Below, piece by piece: positions 26,321 through 35,641 of a stretch of 38,428 bases of DNA (positions are counted from its first letter, which is position 1; each line of letters starts with the position of its first letter). Below the pieces are notes generated by a model. It ran no database searches, was not told the origin of the DNA, and saw only the letters and a program-made list of their open reading frames with translations. Origin of the DNA: Streptococcus cristatus (lineage in GTDB: Bacteria > Bacillota > Bacilli > Lactobacillales > Streptococcaceae). Where the stretch lies: assembly GCF_001578775.1 (NCBI RefSeq), contig NZ_KQ969064.1:1-38428 (forward strand), given 5' to 3'. The position numbers and the translations under genes were made by a program.

Positions 26321-26989
26321 GTGGAAGAATATTTAAACTTATATCATCAAAAAATGTGGGAGATTGCATATGAGAATCTCATAAGAACATTTTTCCACAT
26401 TAATACAATTATTCTCTTTGTACTATTCTTAAGTATTTGGTACTTCTTTTTCGGAAAAAAACGGATTTTACTATTTATAGCTAGTTATTTTTTCTTGTTC
26501 CTTTTGGGTGGAGTCGCAGAGTTTGTGAATAGCTATGACAAAATTATGAATCCAGATTCAATTTATAACAAAGACAATCTTTACTATTCGTTAATTCCAG
26601 TAGAAATTCGTTTACAGATTGAGTATGTAGATGAGCAGCCCTTATCTAGTGTTGATGGAGAGCTTAAGAAAGCAGATGTTATACTATTTGCGGTATCTTC
26701 TCCTGGATATAATGATGCTCTTTTTAGTACTACAGCGGATTTTTTTTCAGGTAAGTATAGACTAGGGAAATCATTTTTAGTTGCTTTAGTAGGTTACGAA
26801 GAGAAAGATAGTGAATGGGAATCTGTTGACATTCGCATTGCACCAGGTATTAAGGAGAAGGATTTTCAGAAATTTTCTAAGGTTCTTCACATAAAAAAAG
26901 ATGAAGCAGAGGGTGCTACCGGTATTATTCTCGATCTTCAAAAAATTTATGAATTAAAATTACGGAAAGAAAAAGATGGTCATTGGTAA
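26321..26989 (+). CDS. Hypothetical membrane protein (222 aa)
   Basis: I do not recognise this protein. The GTG at 26321 follows AGGAGAG; another in-frame GTG at 26276 has a poorer context. Two hydrophobic helices (about 26-44 and 49-66) are joined by GKKR, so both ends are probably on the same side. A polar domain of ~150 residues follows (VEIRLQIEYVDEQPLSSVDG, ADVILFAVSSPGYNDALFST, IRIAPGIKEKDF). The gene is more AT-rich by eye than its neighbours and sits alone between the broken TVP38-like gene and yqeG, with its own promoter and terminator. These are signs of an acquired cargo gene (inference). Confidence 0.7.
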   Translation: MEEYLNLYHQKMWEIAYENLIRTFFHINTIILFVLFLSIWYFFFGKKRILLFIASYFFLFLLGGVAEFVNSYDKIMNPDSIYNKDNLYYSLIPVEIRLQIEYVDEQPLSSVDGELKKADVILFAVSSPGYNDALFSTTADFFSGKYRLGKSFLVALVGYEEKDSEWESVDIRIAPGIKEKDFQKFSKVLHIKKDEAEGATGIILDLQKIYELKLRKEKDGHW

Positions 26990-27019
26990 GTAAGATCCTC
27001 TTTCCTATATTAAAATTTG

Positions 27020-27045
27020 AGCTTCCCGCTTGGGAAGCTGTTTTC
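27020..27045 (+). terminator. Terminator after the unknown membrane protein
   Basis: A perfect 8-bp stem AGCTTCCC / GGGAAGCT with a GCTT loop, followed by GTTTTC. Confidence 0.75.
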
Positions 27046-27128
27046 ATTTACTTGGAGAATAGGGGAGGGAGCATCTCCCAATGGCTCTTGGAAGAAATGG
27101 GGTTATAGGTGCCAAAAAGCCTATTTTA

Positions 27129-27137
27129 TGCTATAAT
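27129..27137 (+). promoter_or_regulatory. Extended -10 promoter of the yqeG operon
   Basis: TGCTATAAT lies 28 bp before the GTG start at 27166. The upstream TATAGGTGCCAAAAAG is shared with the promoter at 26219. Confidence 0.65.
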
Positions 27138-27165
27138 AGTGCGAATACGATTTTTGGAGAGAGAT

Positions 27166-27693
27166 GTGGCGATTGAAGATTACATGCCCGACTTTGCGGT
27201 CGAGGCGGTTTACGATTTGACAGTAGAGAGTTTGAAAAGACAGGGGATCAAAGCGGTTTTGGTGGATTTGGATAACACCCTGATTGCTTGGAATAATCCT
27301 GATGGGACCCCAGAGATGAAGAAGTGGCTCCATGATTTGCGGGATGCAGGCATTCGGATTATCGTGGTGTCCAATAATAACCAAAAACGGGTCAAGCGAG
27401 CTGTTGAAAAGTTTGAAATTGACTATGTCTACTGGGCCATGAAGCCCTTCACTTGGGGAATTGACCGAGCGCTCAAGCTTTTTCACTTTGAAAAAAATGA
27501 AGTGGTCATGGTGGGCGACCAGCTCATGACAGATATTCGGGCTGCTCATCGGGCCGGGATTCGCTCGATTTTGGTTAAACCACTGGTCGAGCACGACTCT
27601 ATCAAGACCCAGATCAATCGGGCGCGTGAACGCCGTGTGCTCAAGAAAATCACTGAAAAATACGGCCCAATTCAATACAAAAAAGGAATTTAA
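27166..27693 (+). CDS. yqeG: YqeG family HAD IIIA-type phosphatase
   Basis: 175 aa from GTG (RBS GGAGAGA); the frame extends upstream to 27109 across the promoter, so the shorter start is used. HAD motif I is VLVDLDNTLIAWN (D34, D36), motif II IIVVSNNNQKR, motif III Lys in YWAMKPFTWG, and motif IV VMVGDQLMTDIRAAHRAG. It is a small phosphatase of the PGP-like (HAD IIIA) type conserved in Firmicutes beside the ribosome-assembly GTPase gene yqeH. The substrate in streptococci is not known to me. It is followed by yqeH after 2 nt. Confidence 0.93.
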   Translation: MAIEDYMPDFAVEAVYDLTVESLKRQGIKAVLVDLDNTLIAWNNPDGTPEMKKWLHDLRDAGIRIIVVSNNNQKRVKRAVEKFEIDYVYWAMKPFTWGIDRALKLFHFEKNEVVMVGDQLMTDIRAAHRAGIRSILVKPLVEHDSIKTQINRARERRVLKKITEKYGPIQYKKGI

Positions 27694-27695
27694 GC

Positions 27696-28802
27696 ATGGA
27701 AGAACTTCTCTGTATCGGCTGCGGAGTCCCTATTCAGACAGAAGATAAGGGCAAGCTAGGCTACACGCCTCAGTCGGCTCTAGAAAAAGGCTTGGAGACA
27801 GGCGAACTCTATTGCCAGCGTTGTTTCCGCCTGCGCCATTATAATGAAATCAGCGATGTCCAGCTGACGGATGATGACTTTCTACGGCTTCTGCATGAAG
27901 TTGGAGATAGCGACGCCTTGGTCGTCAATGTTGTCGATATTTTTGACTTTAATGGCTCGGTCATCCCTGGCCTGCCTCGCTTTGTCGCAGGAAATGATGT
28001 TCTCTTAGTCGGGAATAAAAAGGACATTCTGCCTAAGTCGGTCAAGGATAGCAAGGTGACCCAATGGCTGACGGAGCGAGCTCACGAAGAAGGTCTGCGT
28101 CCAGTTGATGTGGTCCTGACTTCTGCTCAGAACAAGCAGGCCATCAAGGACTTGATTGACAAAATTGAGCATTGCCGCAAGGGACGTGATGTGTATGTGG
28201 TCGGTGTGACCAATGTCGGCAAGTCTACTTTGATTAACGCCATTATTCAGGAAATCACAGGCGACAAGGATATTATTACGACTTCACGCTTCCCGGGCAC
28301 AACTTTGGATAAAATCGAGATTCCTTTGGCGGATGGTAGTTATATCTATGATACACCGGGTATCATCCATCGGCACCAGATGGCTCACTATCTTTCTGCT
28401 AAGAATCTCAAATATGTCAGCCCCAAAAAGGAAATTAAGCCCAAAACTTACCAGCTCAATCCAGAGCAAACTTTCTTTTTGGGTGGTTTAGGTCGCTTTG
28501 ACTTTGTGGCAGGCGACAAGCAGGGTTTCACGGCTTACTTTGACAATGAGCTCAAGCTCCACCGGACTAAGTTGGAAGGCGCCAGTGACTTTTATGACAA
28601 GCATGTCGGCGGTCTCTTAGTGCCACCAGTTGGCAAGGAAAAGGAAGAGTTTCCAGCCTTGGTCAAGCATGAATTTAGCATCAAGGACAAGACAGACATC
28701 GTCTTCTCTGGTCTGGGCTGGATTCGTGTCAGTGGTCCTGCCCGTGTAGCCGGCTGGGCACCAGAGGGTGTGGCGGTTGTCACTCGGAAAGCTATTATAT
28801 AA
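27696..28802 (+). CDS. yqeH: Ribosome biogenesis GTPase YqeH (circularly permuted)
   Basis: 368 aa. N-terminal zinc finger with C6, C9, C40 and C43. The GTPase motifs then come in permuted order: G4 NKKD (107-110), G5 TSAQNKQ, G1 GVTNVGKST (170-178), G2 TTSRFPGTT, G3 DTPG (219-222). A C-terminal RNA-binding-like domain completes it. Needed for 30S subunit assembly. The start lies 2 nt after yqeG, so translation is probably coupled. A short hairpin without T run (28816-28834) lies in the 107-bp gap before yhbY. Confidence 0.95.
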   Translation: MEELLCIGCGVPIQTEDKGKLGYTPQSALEKGLETGELYCQRCFRLRHYNEISDVQLTDDDFLRLLHEVGDSDALVVNVVDIFDFNGSVIPGLPRFVAGNDVLLVGNKKDILPKSVKDSKVTQWLTERAHEEGLRPVDVVLTSAQNKQAIKDLIDKIEHCRKGRDVYVVGVTNVGKSTLINAIIQEITGDKDIITTSRFPGTTLDKIEIPLADGSYIYDTPGIIHRHQMAHYLSAKNLKYVSPKKEIKPKTYQLNPEQTFFLGGLGRFDFVAGDKQGFTAYFDNELKLHRTKLEGASDFYDKHVGGLLVPPVGKEKEEFPALVKHEFSIKDKTDIVFSGLGWIRVSGPARVAGWAPEGVAVVTRKAII

Positions 28803-28815
28803 TACTCAAGAAACC

Positions 28816-28834
28816 AAGGGGAATAAATCCCCTT
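28816..28834 (+). other. Small intercistronic hairpin before yhbY
   Basis: AAGGGGA / TCCCCTT with an ATAAA loop and no T run. It is more likely an RNA-processing or stability element than a terminator. Confidence 0.4.
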
Positions 28835-28909
28835 AAAATAAGGAAGGAAAAGGCTATGAGCATTTGGGACTAAAGCGAATCCTAGCTGTATCAAGCCTTA
28901 TAGAAGAAC

Positions 28910-29221
28910 ATGACACTAACATCAAAACAACGGGCCTTTCTCAACAGTCAGGCACATAGTCTCAAACCCATCATTCAGATTGGGAAAAATGGACTCAACG
29001 ACCAAATCAAAACTAGCGTCCGTCAGGCACTGGACGCGCGCGAGCTGATTAAGGTCACGCTCTTGCAGAATACGGATGAAAATATTCACGAGGTCGCGGA
29101 AATTCTGGAAGAGGAAATCGGAGTGGATACGGTGCAGGAGATCGGCCGGATCTTGATTCTCTACAAGCAGTCCAGCAAGAAGGAAAATCGCAAACTCTCT
29201 GTCAAAGTCAAGCAAATTTAA
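28910..29221 (+). CDS. yhbY: YhbY family RNA-binding protein (CRM domain)
   Basis: 103 aa, the usual size. The CRM domain fills the protein: LTSKQRAFLNSQAHSLKPII, the GxxG-type loop QIGKNGLND, and ALDARELIKVTLLQNTDEN. It binds pre-ribosomal RNA and associates with the large subunit. It lies within the yqeG-yqeH-yhbY-nadD-yqeK run, 28 nt before nadD. Its Shine-Dalgarno is weak (AGAAGAAC). Confidence 0.94.
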   Translation: MTLTSKQRAFLNSQAHSLKPIIQIGKNGLNDQIKTSVRQALDARELIKVTLLQNTDENIHEVAEILEEEIGVDTVQEIGRILILYKQSSKKENRKLSVKVKQI

Positions 29222-29249
29222 GGAAAAATTTCTGTGGAGATGTCAGCCT

Positions 29250-29882
29250 ATGGCTATTGAATTACTGACCCCTTTTACCAAGGTGGATTTAGAACCAGAA
29301 GTTAAAGATAAAAAACGTAAGCAGATTGGCATACTAGGTGGGAATTTCAACCCTGTCCACCATGCTCATTTGGTCGTGGCGGATCAGGTCCGCCAACAGT
29401 TGGGCTTGGATCAGGTCCTGCTCATGCCAGAGTACGAGCCGCCCCATGTGGACAAGAAAGAGACCATCGATGAAAAGCATCGGCTGAAAATGCTGGGGCT
29501 GGCTATCGAGGGTATTGTAGGCCTAGGGATTGAAGTCATTGAGCTGGAGCGCAAGGGAATTTCCTACACCTACGACACCATGAAGCTGCTGACAGAGCAG
29601 CATCCAGATACAGATTATTATTTTATCATCGGTGCGGATATGGTGGACTATCTCCCCAAGTGGTACCGGATTGATGAGCTGGTTGAGCTGGTTCAGTTTG
29701 TCGGTGTTCAGCGGCCGCGCTACAAGGCAGGGACTTCTTACCCTGTCATTTGGGTGGATGTCCCACTTATGGATATTTCCTCCAGTATGGTACGGGATTT
29801 TTTGGCTCATGGACGGACTCCTAATTTCCTGCTGCCTCAGCCAGTCTTAGACTATATCGAGAAAGAAGGGCTTTACTTATGA
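29250..29882 (+). CDS. nadD: Nicotinate-nucleotide adenylyltransferase
   Basis: 210 aa. The nucleotidyltransferase motif [11 protein letters not shown] (30-40, the GGxFxPxHxxH family form) follows an N-terminal lead of 25 residues. Then come [30 protein letters not shown] and the second motif [10 protein letters not shown]. Makes nicotinate adenine dinucleotide from NaMN and ATP in NAD synthesis. The 3' end overlaps yqeK by 4 nt (ATGA arrangement), indicating coupling. Confidence 0.95.
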   Translation: MAIELLTPFTKVDLEPEVKDKKRKQIGILGGNFNPVHHAHLVVADQVRQQLGLDQVLLMPEYEPPHVDKKETIDEKHRLKMLGLAIEGIVGLGIEVIELERKGISYTYDTMKLLTEQHPDTDYYFIIGADMVDYLPKWYRIDELVELVQFVGVQRPRYKAGTSYPVIWVDVPLMDISSSMVRDFLAHGRTPNFLLPQPVLDYIEKEGLYL

Positions 29883-30481
29883 CCTATGAAAGCTATATCA
29901 GTATGGGCCGTCAGGCCTTGCTGGCTAAGATGGAAACAGTCATGCCTGAGAAACGCCTGCGGCATTGTCTAGGTGTGGAAAGGGCTGCCCGTGAATTAGC
30001 GGAGCGCTTCGGTCTTGACGTCGAAAAAGCAGGTCTAGCAGGACTCCTGCACGACTATGCTAAAAAGGTCTCGGACGAGGATTTCCTATCCTTGATTGAC
30101 CGCTATCAACTGGACCCCGACCTCAAAAATTGGGGCAATAATGTCTGGCATGGCATGGTGGGCGTTTACAAGATTCAGGAAGATTTAGGCATAGAAGATG
30201 CTGAGATTCTGCGAGCCATCGAGATTCATACGGTTGGGAGTAGCACCATGTCTGAGCTGGACAAGGTCGTCTATGTCGCCGACTACATTGAACACAACCG
30301 GGACTTTCCGGGAGTGGACAAGGCCAGAGAATTGGCAAAGCGGTCGCTCAATCAAGCTGTGGCCTACGAAACAGCAAGGACAGTGGAGCATCTAGCCCAT
30401 AAGGGGATGCCTATCTATCCGCAGACCTTGGAGACCTACAATGCCTTTGTAGGATATTTGAAGGAAATAGAAGAAAATTAA
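29879..30481 (+). CDS. yqeK: YqeK family HD-domain hydrolase (symmetrical Ap4A hydrolase)
   Basis: 200 aa. The HD metal site is visible: H29 in [12 protein letters not shown]58-D59 in GLLHDYAK, then [41 protein letters not shown]. The YqeK family cleaves Ap4A symmetrically to two ADP and is nearly always paired with nadD. It overlaps nadD by 4 nt and is followed by rsfS after 9 nt. Confidence 0.93.
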   Translation: MTYESYISMGRQALLAKMETVMPEKRLRHCLGVERAARELAERFGLDVEKAGLAGLLHDYAKKVSDEDFLSLIDRYQLDPDLKNWGNNVWHGMVGVYKIQEDLGIEDAEILRAIEIHTVGSSTMSELDKVVYVADYIEHNRDFPGVDKARELAKRSLNQAVAYETARTVEHLAHKGMPIYPQTLETYNAFVGYLKEIEEN

Positions 30482-30490
30482 AGAGGAACT

Positions 30491-30919
30491 ATGAAAGAAC
30501 AAGAATTATTGGAACTGGTCGTGAAGGCGGCCGATGAAAAGCGTGCAGAAGATATTGTGGCTTTGGATTTGCAAGGTCTGACAACCGTGACAGATTACTT
30601 TGTCATCGTTAGCTCTATGAACAGCCGTCAGCTGGATGCAGTTGCTGAAAATATTCGTGAGAAAGCTGCTGCGGCTGGTGTTTCTGCTGGCCATGTTGAG
30701 GGCGACGCAGCTGGCGGCTGGGTGCTCTTAGACTTAGGGGGCATCGTTGTTCATGTCTTTTCTGAGGAAATGCGGGCGCATTACAATCTAGAAAAGCTCT
30801 GGCACGAAGCAACTGGTGTAGATGTTGCGGCCTTATTGGAAGAAAAAACAAGTGATTTTTTGCCCTTAGGCAGAAAGCAGAATTCGGCTCAGTCAGCCTG
30901 CTGGCTGGGCTATTTTTGA
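30491..30919 (+). CDS. rsfS: Ribosome silencing factor RsfS, with extended C-terminus
   Basis: 142 aa against about 115-120 for the family. The RsfS domain is intact ([67 protein letters not shown]). It binds uL14 and blocks subunit joining in starvation. The extra tail after [10 protein letters not shown] ([19 protein letters not shown] and on) is coded by a hairpin-like segment (CAGCC-TGCT-GGCTG then TATTTTTG), so the gene may have read through a former stop into a terminator-like sequence. RBS AAAGAGGA. Confidence 0.92.
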   Translation: MKEQELLELVVKAADEKRAEDIVALDLQGLTTVTDYFVIVSSMNSRQLDAVAENIREKAAAAGVSAGHVEGDAAGGWVLLDLGGIVVHVFSEEMRAHYNLEKLWHEATGVDVAALLEEKTSDFLPLGRKQNSAQSACWLGYF

Positions 30920-30929
30920 AAGGAAAAGT

Positions 30930-31664
30930 ATGGCAACTTATGAAACCTTCGCGTCGGTTTACGATGCGATTATGGATGATTCTTTGTATGAGAAGTGGAC
31001 AGATTTCAGCCTGCGTCATTTTCCCAAGGATAAGAAAAAGCTGCTGGAGCTGGCCTGTGGTACGGGCATCCAGTCCATTTATTTTAAGCAGGCAGGGTTT
31101 GATGTGACGGGGTTGGATCTGAGTCAGGAAATGCTGGATTTGGCAGAGAAGCGTAGCAGAGAGGCTGGTTTGGACATTCCCTTTATCCAAGGCAATATGC
31201 TGGATTTGAGTAGCGTCGGTCAGTTTGATTTGGTGACTTGTTATTCAGACTCGATTTGCTATATGGAGGACGAAGTCGATGTCGGTCAGGTCTTCACTCA
31301 AGTTTATCAGCATCTAAATGAGGGTGGTCGCTTTATCTTTGATGTGCACTCGATTTACCAGATTGACGAGGTTTTTCCTGGCTATTCCTATCACGAAAAT
31401 GCTGAAACCTTTGCTATGGTCTGGGATTCCTATGCGGACGAACCGCCTCATTCCATCGTGCATGAGCTGACCTTCTTTGTCCAAGACGAAGATGGGCGCT
31501 TCACGCGCCACGATGAGGTGCATGAGGAGCGGACCTATGAGATTCTGACCTACGATATCTTGCTAGAGCAGGCTGGCTTTAAGAATGTCAAGGTTTACGC
31601 GGACTTTGAGGACAAGGAGCCGACCGACAAGAGCGCTCGCTGGTTCTTTGTGGCGGAGAAATGA
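30930..31664 (+). CDS. Class I SAM-dependent methyltransferase
   Basis: 244 aa. Rossmann-type motif I is LLELACGTGIQSIYF (about 38-52), then VTGLDLSQEMLDLAEKR (motif II with the acidic SAM-ribose residue), and FDLVTCYSDSICYM (motif IV). The methylated substrate is unknown. In related streptococci this gene sits between rsfS and tmcAL, as it would here without the helicase insertion. RBS AAAGGAAAAGT. The next conserved gene, tmcAL, is displaced by 2.8 kb. Confidence 0.9.
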   Translation: MATYETFASVYDAIMDDSLYEKWTDFSLRHFPKDKKKLLELACGTGIQSIYFKQAGFDVTGLDLSQEMLDLAEKRSREAGLDIPFIQGNMLDLSSVGQFDLVTCYSDSICYMEDEVDVGQVFTQVYQHLNEGGRFIFDVHSIYQIDEVFPGYSYHENAETFAMVWDSYADEPPHSIVHELTFFVQDEDGRFTRHDEVHEERTYEILTYDILLEQAGFKNVKVYADFEDKEPTDKSARWFFVAEK

Positions 31665-31694
31665 AACCTAGCAATATGTTTTGAGGAGTTGAAT

Positions 31695-34448
31695 TTGGAA
31701 AATAAACAGACTTTAATTTTTATAAAACAGAAAAATCGGACAGATAATGTTTTATCAATTAAGCCGGGAATAGATGGCAAAATTAAGGTGAGGTATACAA
31801 ATAATAAAGAATATTCCTATAACAAAGAAGATGTTGAAGAATATCAATTTTTGGAAAAATTACCTGTAGAAAATTATCAATTTAGCCGCTCAGGATATGG
31901 CGCCTATAATAATGTTATCTCTGTTGAAAAATACTCATATTTAGAAAAAAATAAAATAAAAGTTTGTTTTGAACATGGCAAGAACGTTATTTTAAATCAA
32001 GAGAATTTTAAAATTGAACAATCCGCCTTATTTGAAAAAAAGGCTAATGACGTCTTTGAGTATCTTAAAAAACTTGCCAATTTAAATAATATAAAATCTG
32101 ATGATGGTAGTTCTCTCTTAGGTAAGAATTATGAAAGAGTTACTTTTGTTTCACAACAATCTGTCTTACATCGTTTCCTATCAGCATCAAGTACAAAAGT
32201 TGAATCGGAATCTAAATCTGATGATCAAAGTCTAATATTTCCTTTCGGTTGTAATAATAGTCAACTCATTGCGACGGAAAGAGCTTTGAAAAATCAAATT
32301 AGCTTCATTGAGGGACCTCCCGGAACAGGAAAAACTCAAACAATTTTAAATATTTTGTCGAATATTATTTACAGAAATCAGACAGCTTTAGTGGTGTCAA
32401 ATAATAATTCTGCAATTGCTAATATTAAAGAGAAATTATCTCAACCAGAGATAGCTTTAGATTTTTTGACAGCTACGCTGGGCAGTAAAAAAAATAAAGA
32501 AAAATTTTTAAAAAATCAATCTTCTCATTATCCTAATTATTTACCAGATATTCTTGAAAATAAAGAAAGAAATCTAAATTTTGAACTGGTTAAAAAAGCT
32601 TTTTCGCTAAAAGAAGAAATAGCAAATATAAAATCACAGATCTCTTTTATTGAGATAGAATATCAACATTTTCAAGATTACATGTCTGATAAGGATCTCT
32701 TTGAAGTAGATTTATCAAAGTTATCTCCAAAAGTTCTTTTGGATTTATTGTTAGAGTGTGAAAAAATTTTTGAACAAAATAGAAAAATCGGTTTTATATT
32801 TAAAATAAAAAGTATTTTTAAATATAAAATAAGGAATTTTAGTTTTTATAAGCAAAATCCAGATTTTTTAGCTGCAACGATTCAGAAGAAATTCTATGAG
32901 ACTGAGTTGGAAAAACTTAATAAAAAGTTATCAAAACTCGAAAATGATTATAAAACGAATTTGAGCGATGAATATATAGCCAATATGATAGAATATTCAA
33001 AATCTATTTTGAAAAGTGCTTTGTTAGAAAAATATATTCCTGGGGCGCCTCGGAAAGTAAATAATACAGATAACTCTGCAAAGAATAGGCTAAATTTTTC
33101 TAAAAAAATTTTAAAAGATTATCCTATAATCTTAAGTACAACATTTTCTGCCAGAAACTGTGTAGCTGATTCTATGTTGTACGACTATTTAATTATTGAT
33201 GAAGCCTCACAAGTCGATATTGCTACAGGAGCATTAGCTTTATCATGTGCTAAAAATGTAGTAATTGTTGGAGATCTTAAGCAATTACCAAATATTGTTA
33301 CAAGGGAATCAAAAGAAAAGTCAGAATGTTTACGAAAGGATTTGAAGATAAAACCTATATATAGCTTTAAAAAGAGCCTTTTGGAAGTAATGGTAGAATT
33401 ATTTCCTGAAGAGCCTGCTACCTTATTGAAAGAGCATTATCGCTGTCATCCTAAAATTATTCAGTTTTGTAATCAAAAATTCTATAATGGGAAATTATGT
33501 ATTATGACTAAAGATCATGGCGAGAAAGATGTGCTTATTGCTTGTAAGTCTGTAGCGGGGAATCATGCACGCCAGCACTCAAATCAGAGAGAAATTGATA
33601 TCATAAAAAAAGAGGTGATTGATTATTATCTATTAGACAATAATACTACAGGAATTATTGCTCCATATCGTAATCAGATTGAGTTGTCTCAAAATCAACT
33701 GGAGGAATATATTAGTGAAACTGTACATAAATTTCAAGGTAGAGAATGTGAAACAATAATCCTTTCTACAGTAGATAATCAAATAACACATTTTACTGAT
33801 GATCCCCACCTATTGAATGTGGCTGTTTCAAGAGCTAAAAATCGACTTATTTTAGTTACTTCTGGTAATAAACAAAAATCAAATATGAATATAACAGATT
33901 TAATAGACTATATTGTATATCAAAATTGTGATATCAAAGACAGTATGGTTAGATCAGTATTTGATTATCTGTATAAACAATATGAAGAACGTAGACTAAA
34001 TTATTTTAAAAATCGGAGCAAACATTCAAAATATGATTCAGAAAATTTGATGTTTGAATTACTAAAAGAAATTCTTACTTCATATTCAGAGCTTGACTTT
34101 ATCACACAGTACCGATTAAAACATTTGATAAAAGATTTTTCATTGCTGTCATCTGATGAAGCAACATTTGTTAATCAGAGTCGAACCAGTGTAGATTTCC
34201 TGATATTTAATAAGGTTACAAAAGTTCCAGTTCTAGCGATTGAAGTTGATGGAGTTAAGTATCATAATAATCCTGACCAAATGAAGCGAGATTCGATGAA
34301 AAATAATATTTTCAAAAATTATCAACTTCCTTTACTAAGGTTAGCAACAAATGGTAGCGGCGAGGAAGAAAAAATAAGGATTGCTTTGGATGATTATAAA
34401 TCAACTGACGAAATCATTCAGTCAAAAGATATGATTAACAATATTTAA
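31695..34448 (+). CDS. SF1 (Upf1-like) helicase fused to a C-terminal DUF2726 nuclease-like domain
   Basis: About 917 aa; TTG at 31695 follows GAGG by 7 nt (another TTG at 31689 lies too close). Residues below are numbered from 31689. Helicase motifs: I GPPGTGKT (209-216), II DEAS (504-507), [12 protein letters not shown] (~527-535), then HYRCHP (583), IV IAPYRNQ (657-663), V VHKFQGRE (679-686), [12 protein letters not shown] (710-719). A coiled, Lys-rich insertion (about 280-450) separates I from II. From ~790 comes a DUF2726-type domain with VDFLIF (D836) and AIEVDG (E852, D854), a possible PD-(D/E)xK site. The gene is strikingly AT-rich and interrupts a conserved operon. Nucleic-acid unwinding plus cleavage, perhaps in phage defence, is inference. 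Confidence 0.85.
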   Translation: MENKQTLIFIKQKNRTDNVLSIKPGIDGKIKVRYTNNKEYSYNKEDVEEYQFLEKLPVENYQFSRSGYGAYNNVISVEKYSYLEKNKIKVCFEHGKNVILNQENFKIEQSALFEKKANDVFEYLKKLANLNNIKSDDGSSLLGKNYERVTFVSQQSVLHRFLSASSTKVESESKSDDQSLIFPFGCNNSQLIATERALKNQISFIEGPPGTGKTQTILNILSNIIYRNQTALVVSNNNSAIANIKEKLSQPEIALDFLTATLGSKKNKEKFLKNQSSHYPNYLPDILENKERNLNFELVKKAFSLKEEIANIKSQISFIEIEYQHFQDYMSDKDLFEVDLSKLSPKVLLDLLLECEKIFEQNRKIGFIFKIKSIFKYKIRNFSFYKQNPDFLAATIQKKFYETELEKLNKKLSKLENDYKTNLSDEYIANMIEYSKSILKSALLEKYIPGAPRKVNNTDNSAKNRLNFSKKILKDYPIILSTTFSARNCVADSMLYDYLIIDEASQVDIATGALALSCAKNVVIVGDLKQLPNIVTRESKEKSECLRKDLKIKPIYSFKKSLLEVMVELFPEEPATLLKEHYRCHPKIIQFCNQKFYNGKLCIMTKDHGEKDVLIACKSVAGNHARQHSNQREIDIIKKEVIDYYLLDNNTTGIIAPYRNQIELSQNQLEEYISETVHKFQGRECETIILSTVDNQITHFTDDPHLLNVAVSRAKNRLILVTSGNKQKSNMNITDLIDYIVYQNCDIKDSMVRSVFDYLYKQYEERRLNYFKNRSKHSKYDSENLMFELLKEILTSYSELDFITQYRLKHLIKDFSLLSSDEATFVNQSRTSVDFLIFNKVTKVPVLAIEVDGVKYHNNPDQMKRDSMKNNIFKNYQLPLLRLATNGSGEEEKIRIALDDYKSTDEIIQSKDMINNI

Positions 34449-34480
34449 ATAGTAATAATTCTATATTCGAGGAGGAATTA

Positions 34481-35575
34481 ATGCCTATCACCGGTATTAT
34501 CGCAGAATTCAATCCTTTTCATAATGGGCACAAATATCTGCTGGAGCAGGCTTCTGGTCTGAAAATTATCGCTATGAGCGGCAATTTTGTTCAGCGAGGG
34601 GAGCCAGCTATCGTGGATAAGTGGACTCGGGCACAGATGGCTTTGGAAGCTGGAGCGGATTTGATCCTTGAGCTGCCTTTCTTGGTCAGCGTTCAGGCGG
34701 CGGACTTTTTCGCTAAGGGGGCAGTAGATATCTTAGAGAGGCTAGGAGTCGAACAGCTAACTTTTGGGACCGAGGAAGTGTTGGATTATGAGAGTATTTC
34801 TAGGGTCTATGGTGAAAAGGCAGAGCAGATGGAGGCTTATCTGGCTGGCTTGCCTGATTCCCTATCCTATCCCCAAAAGACTCAGGCTATGTGGCAGGAG
34901 TTTGCAGGGCTTAATTTCTCAGGTTCTACTCCCAATCATATCTTGGGCTTGGCCTATGCCAAGGCTGTGGCGGGAAAGGCTATAAAGCTGTGCCCGATTC
35001 AACGTCAGGGGGCTGGCTACCATTCCTTATCAGCTGATCAGGAATTTGCCTCCGCAACGGCCCTTCGTCAGAATTTGGGTCAGCCAGCCTTTCTCAAAAA
35101 ATTCACTCCAGCCTATCACTTGCTTGACATAGCACCCAAGGTGACCTGGCCGGATCTTTTTCCTTATCTCCGTTACCAGATAGTGACTTGTTCGGATTTG
35201 ACAGACTTTTATCAGGTTAATCAGGAGTTGGCCGTTAGGATTAGAGAGGCCTTGAAAAGCGGTGAGACCATAGAAGAGCTGGTCGAGCAGGTGGCGACTA
35301 AGCGCTATACCAAGGCTCGGGTTCGACGTCTGCTGACCTATATCCTAGTCGGAGCTAGACAAGAAGAACTTCCATCAGGAATCCATATTTTAGGTTTTTC
35401 CGAGCAGGGGCGCCAGCATTTGTCCCAGCTTAAGGGAAATGTTGAATTGGTCAGCCGTATCGGCAAGGAGCCGTGGGACAGTTTGACCCAGCAGGCTGAT
35501 AAGGTCTATCAGCTAGGCAATCCTGCACTTAGGGAGCAGAATTTTGGACGCTTTCCACTACAAAATACTCTCTGA
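34481..35575 (+). CDS. tmcAL: tRNA(Met) cytidine acetate ligase
   Basis: 364 aa. Nucleotidyltransferase HxGH motif in [19 protein letters not shown] (H14, H17), then [35 protein letters not shown], and [17 protein letters not shown]: the TmcAL (YlbM) pattern. It makes N4-acetylcytidine at the wobble base of elongator tRNA-Met using acetate and ATP. RBS GAGGAGGAA. This was probably the gene after the methyltransferase before the helicase gene entered. A terminator follows at 35620. Confidence 0.94.
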   Translation: MPITGIIAEFNPFHNGHKYLLEQASGLKIIAMSGNFVQRGEPAIVDKWTRAQMALEAGADLILELPFLVSVQAADFFAKGAVDILERLGVEQLTFGTEEVLDYESISRVYGEKAEQMEAYLAGLPDSLSYPQKTQAMWQEFAGLNFSGSTPNHILGLAYAKAVAGKAIKLCPIQRQGAGYHSLSADQEFASATALRQNLGQPAFLKKFTPAYHLLDIAPKVTWPDLFPYLRYQIVTCSDLTDFYQVNQELAVRIREALKSGETIEELVEQVATKRYTKARVRRLLTYILVGARQEELPSGIHILGFSEQGRQHLSQLKGNVELVSRIGKEPWDSLTQQADKVYQLGNPALREQNFGRFPLQNTL

Positions 35576-35619
35576 TAGTATGGATAGATTTGAGAAGTTT
35601 ACTTATAAATAGAAAAAAA

Positions 35620-35640
35620 GAGGCTAGCAGCCTCCTTTTT
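35620..35640. terminator. Bidirectional terminator between tmcAL and the VOC gene
   Basis: GAGGCT-AGC-AGCCTC with a run of A on the left (AAAAAAA) and TTTTTC on the right serves both converging transcripts. Confidence 0.85.
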
Positions 35641-35641
35641 C

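Noticed and set aside
27140..27147. Competence sigma-X (cin-box) match TGCGAATA
   Set aside because: It lies downstream of a good extended -10, lacks the expected T-rich spacing, and yqeG is not a known late competence gene.
28855..28872. Five-codon leader peptide (MSIWD) before yhbY
   Set aside because: There is a fair RBS but no attenuator structure downstream; probably chance.
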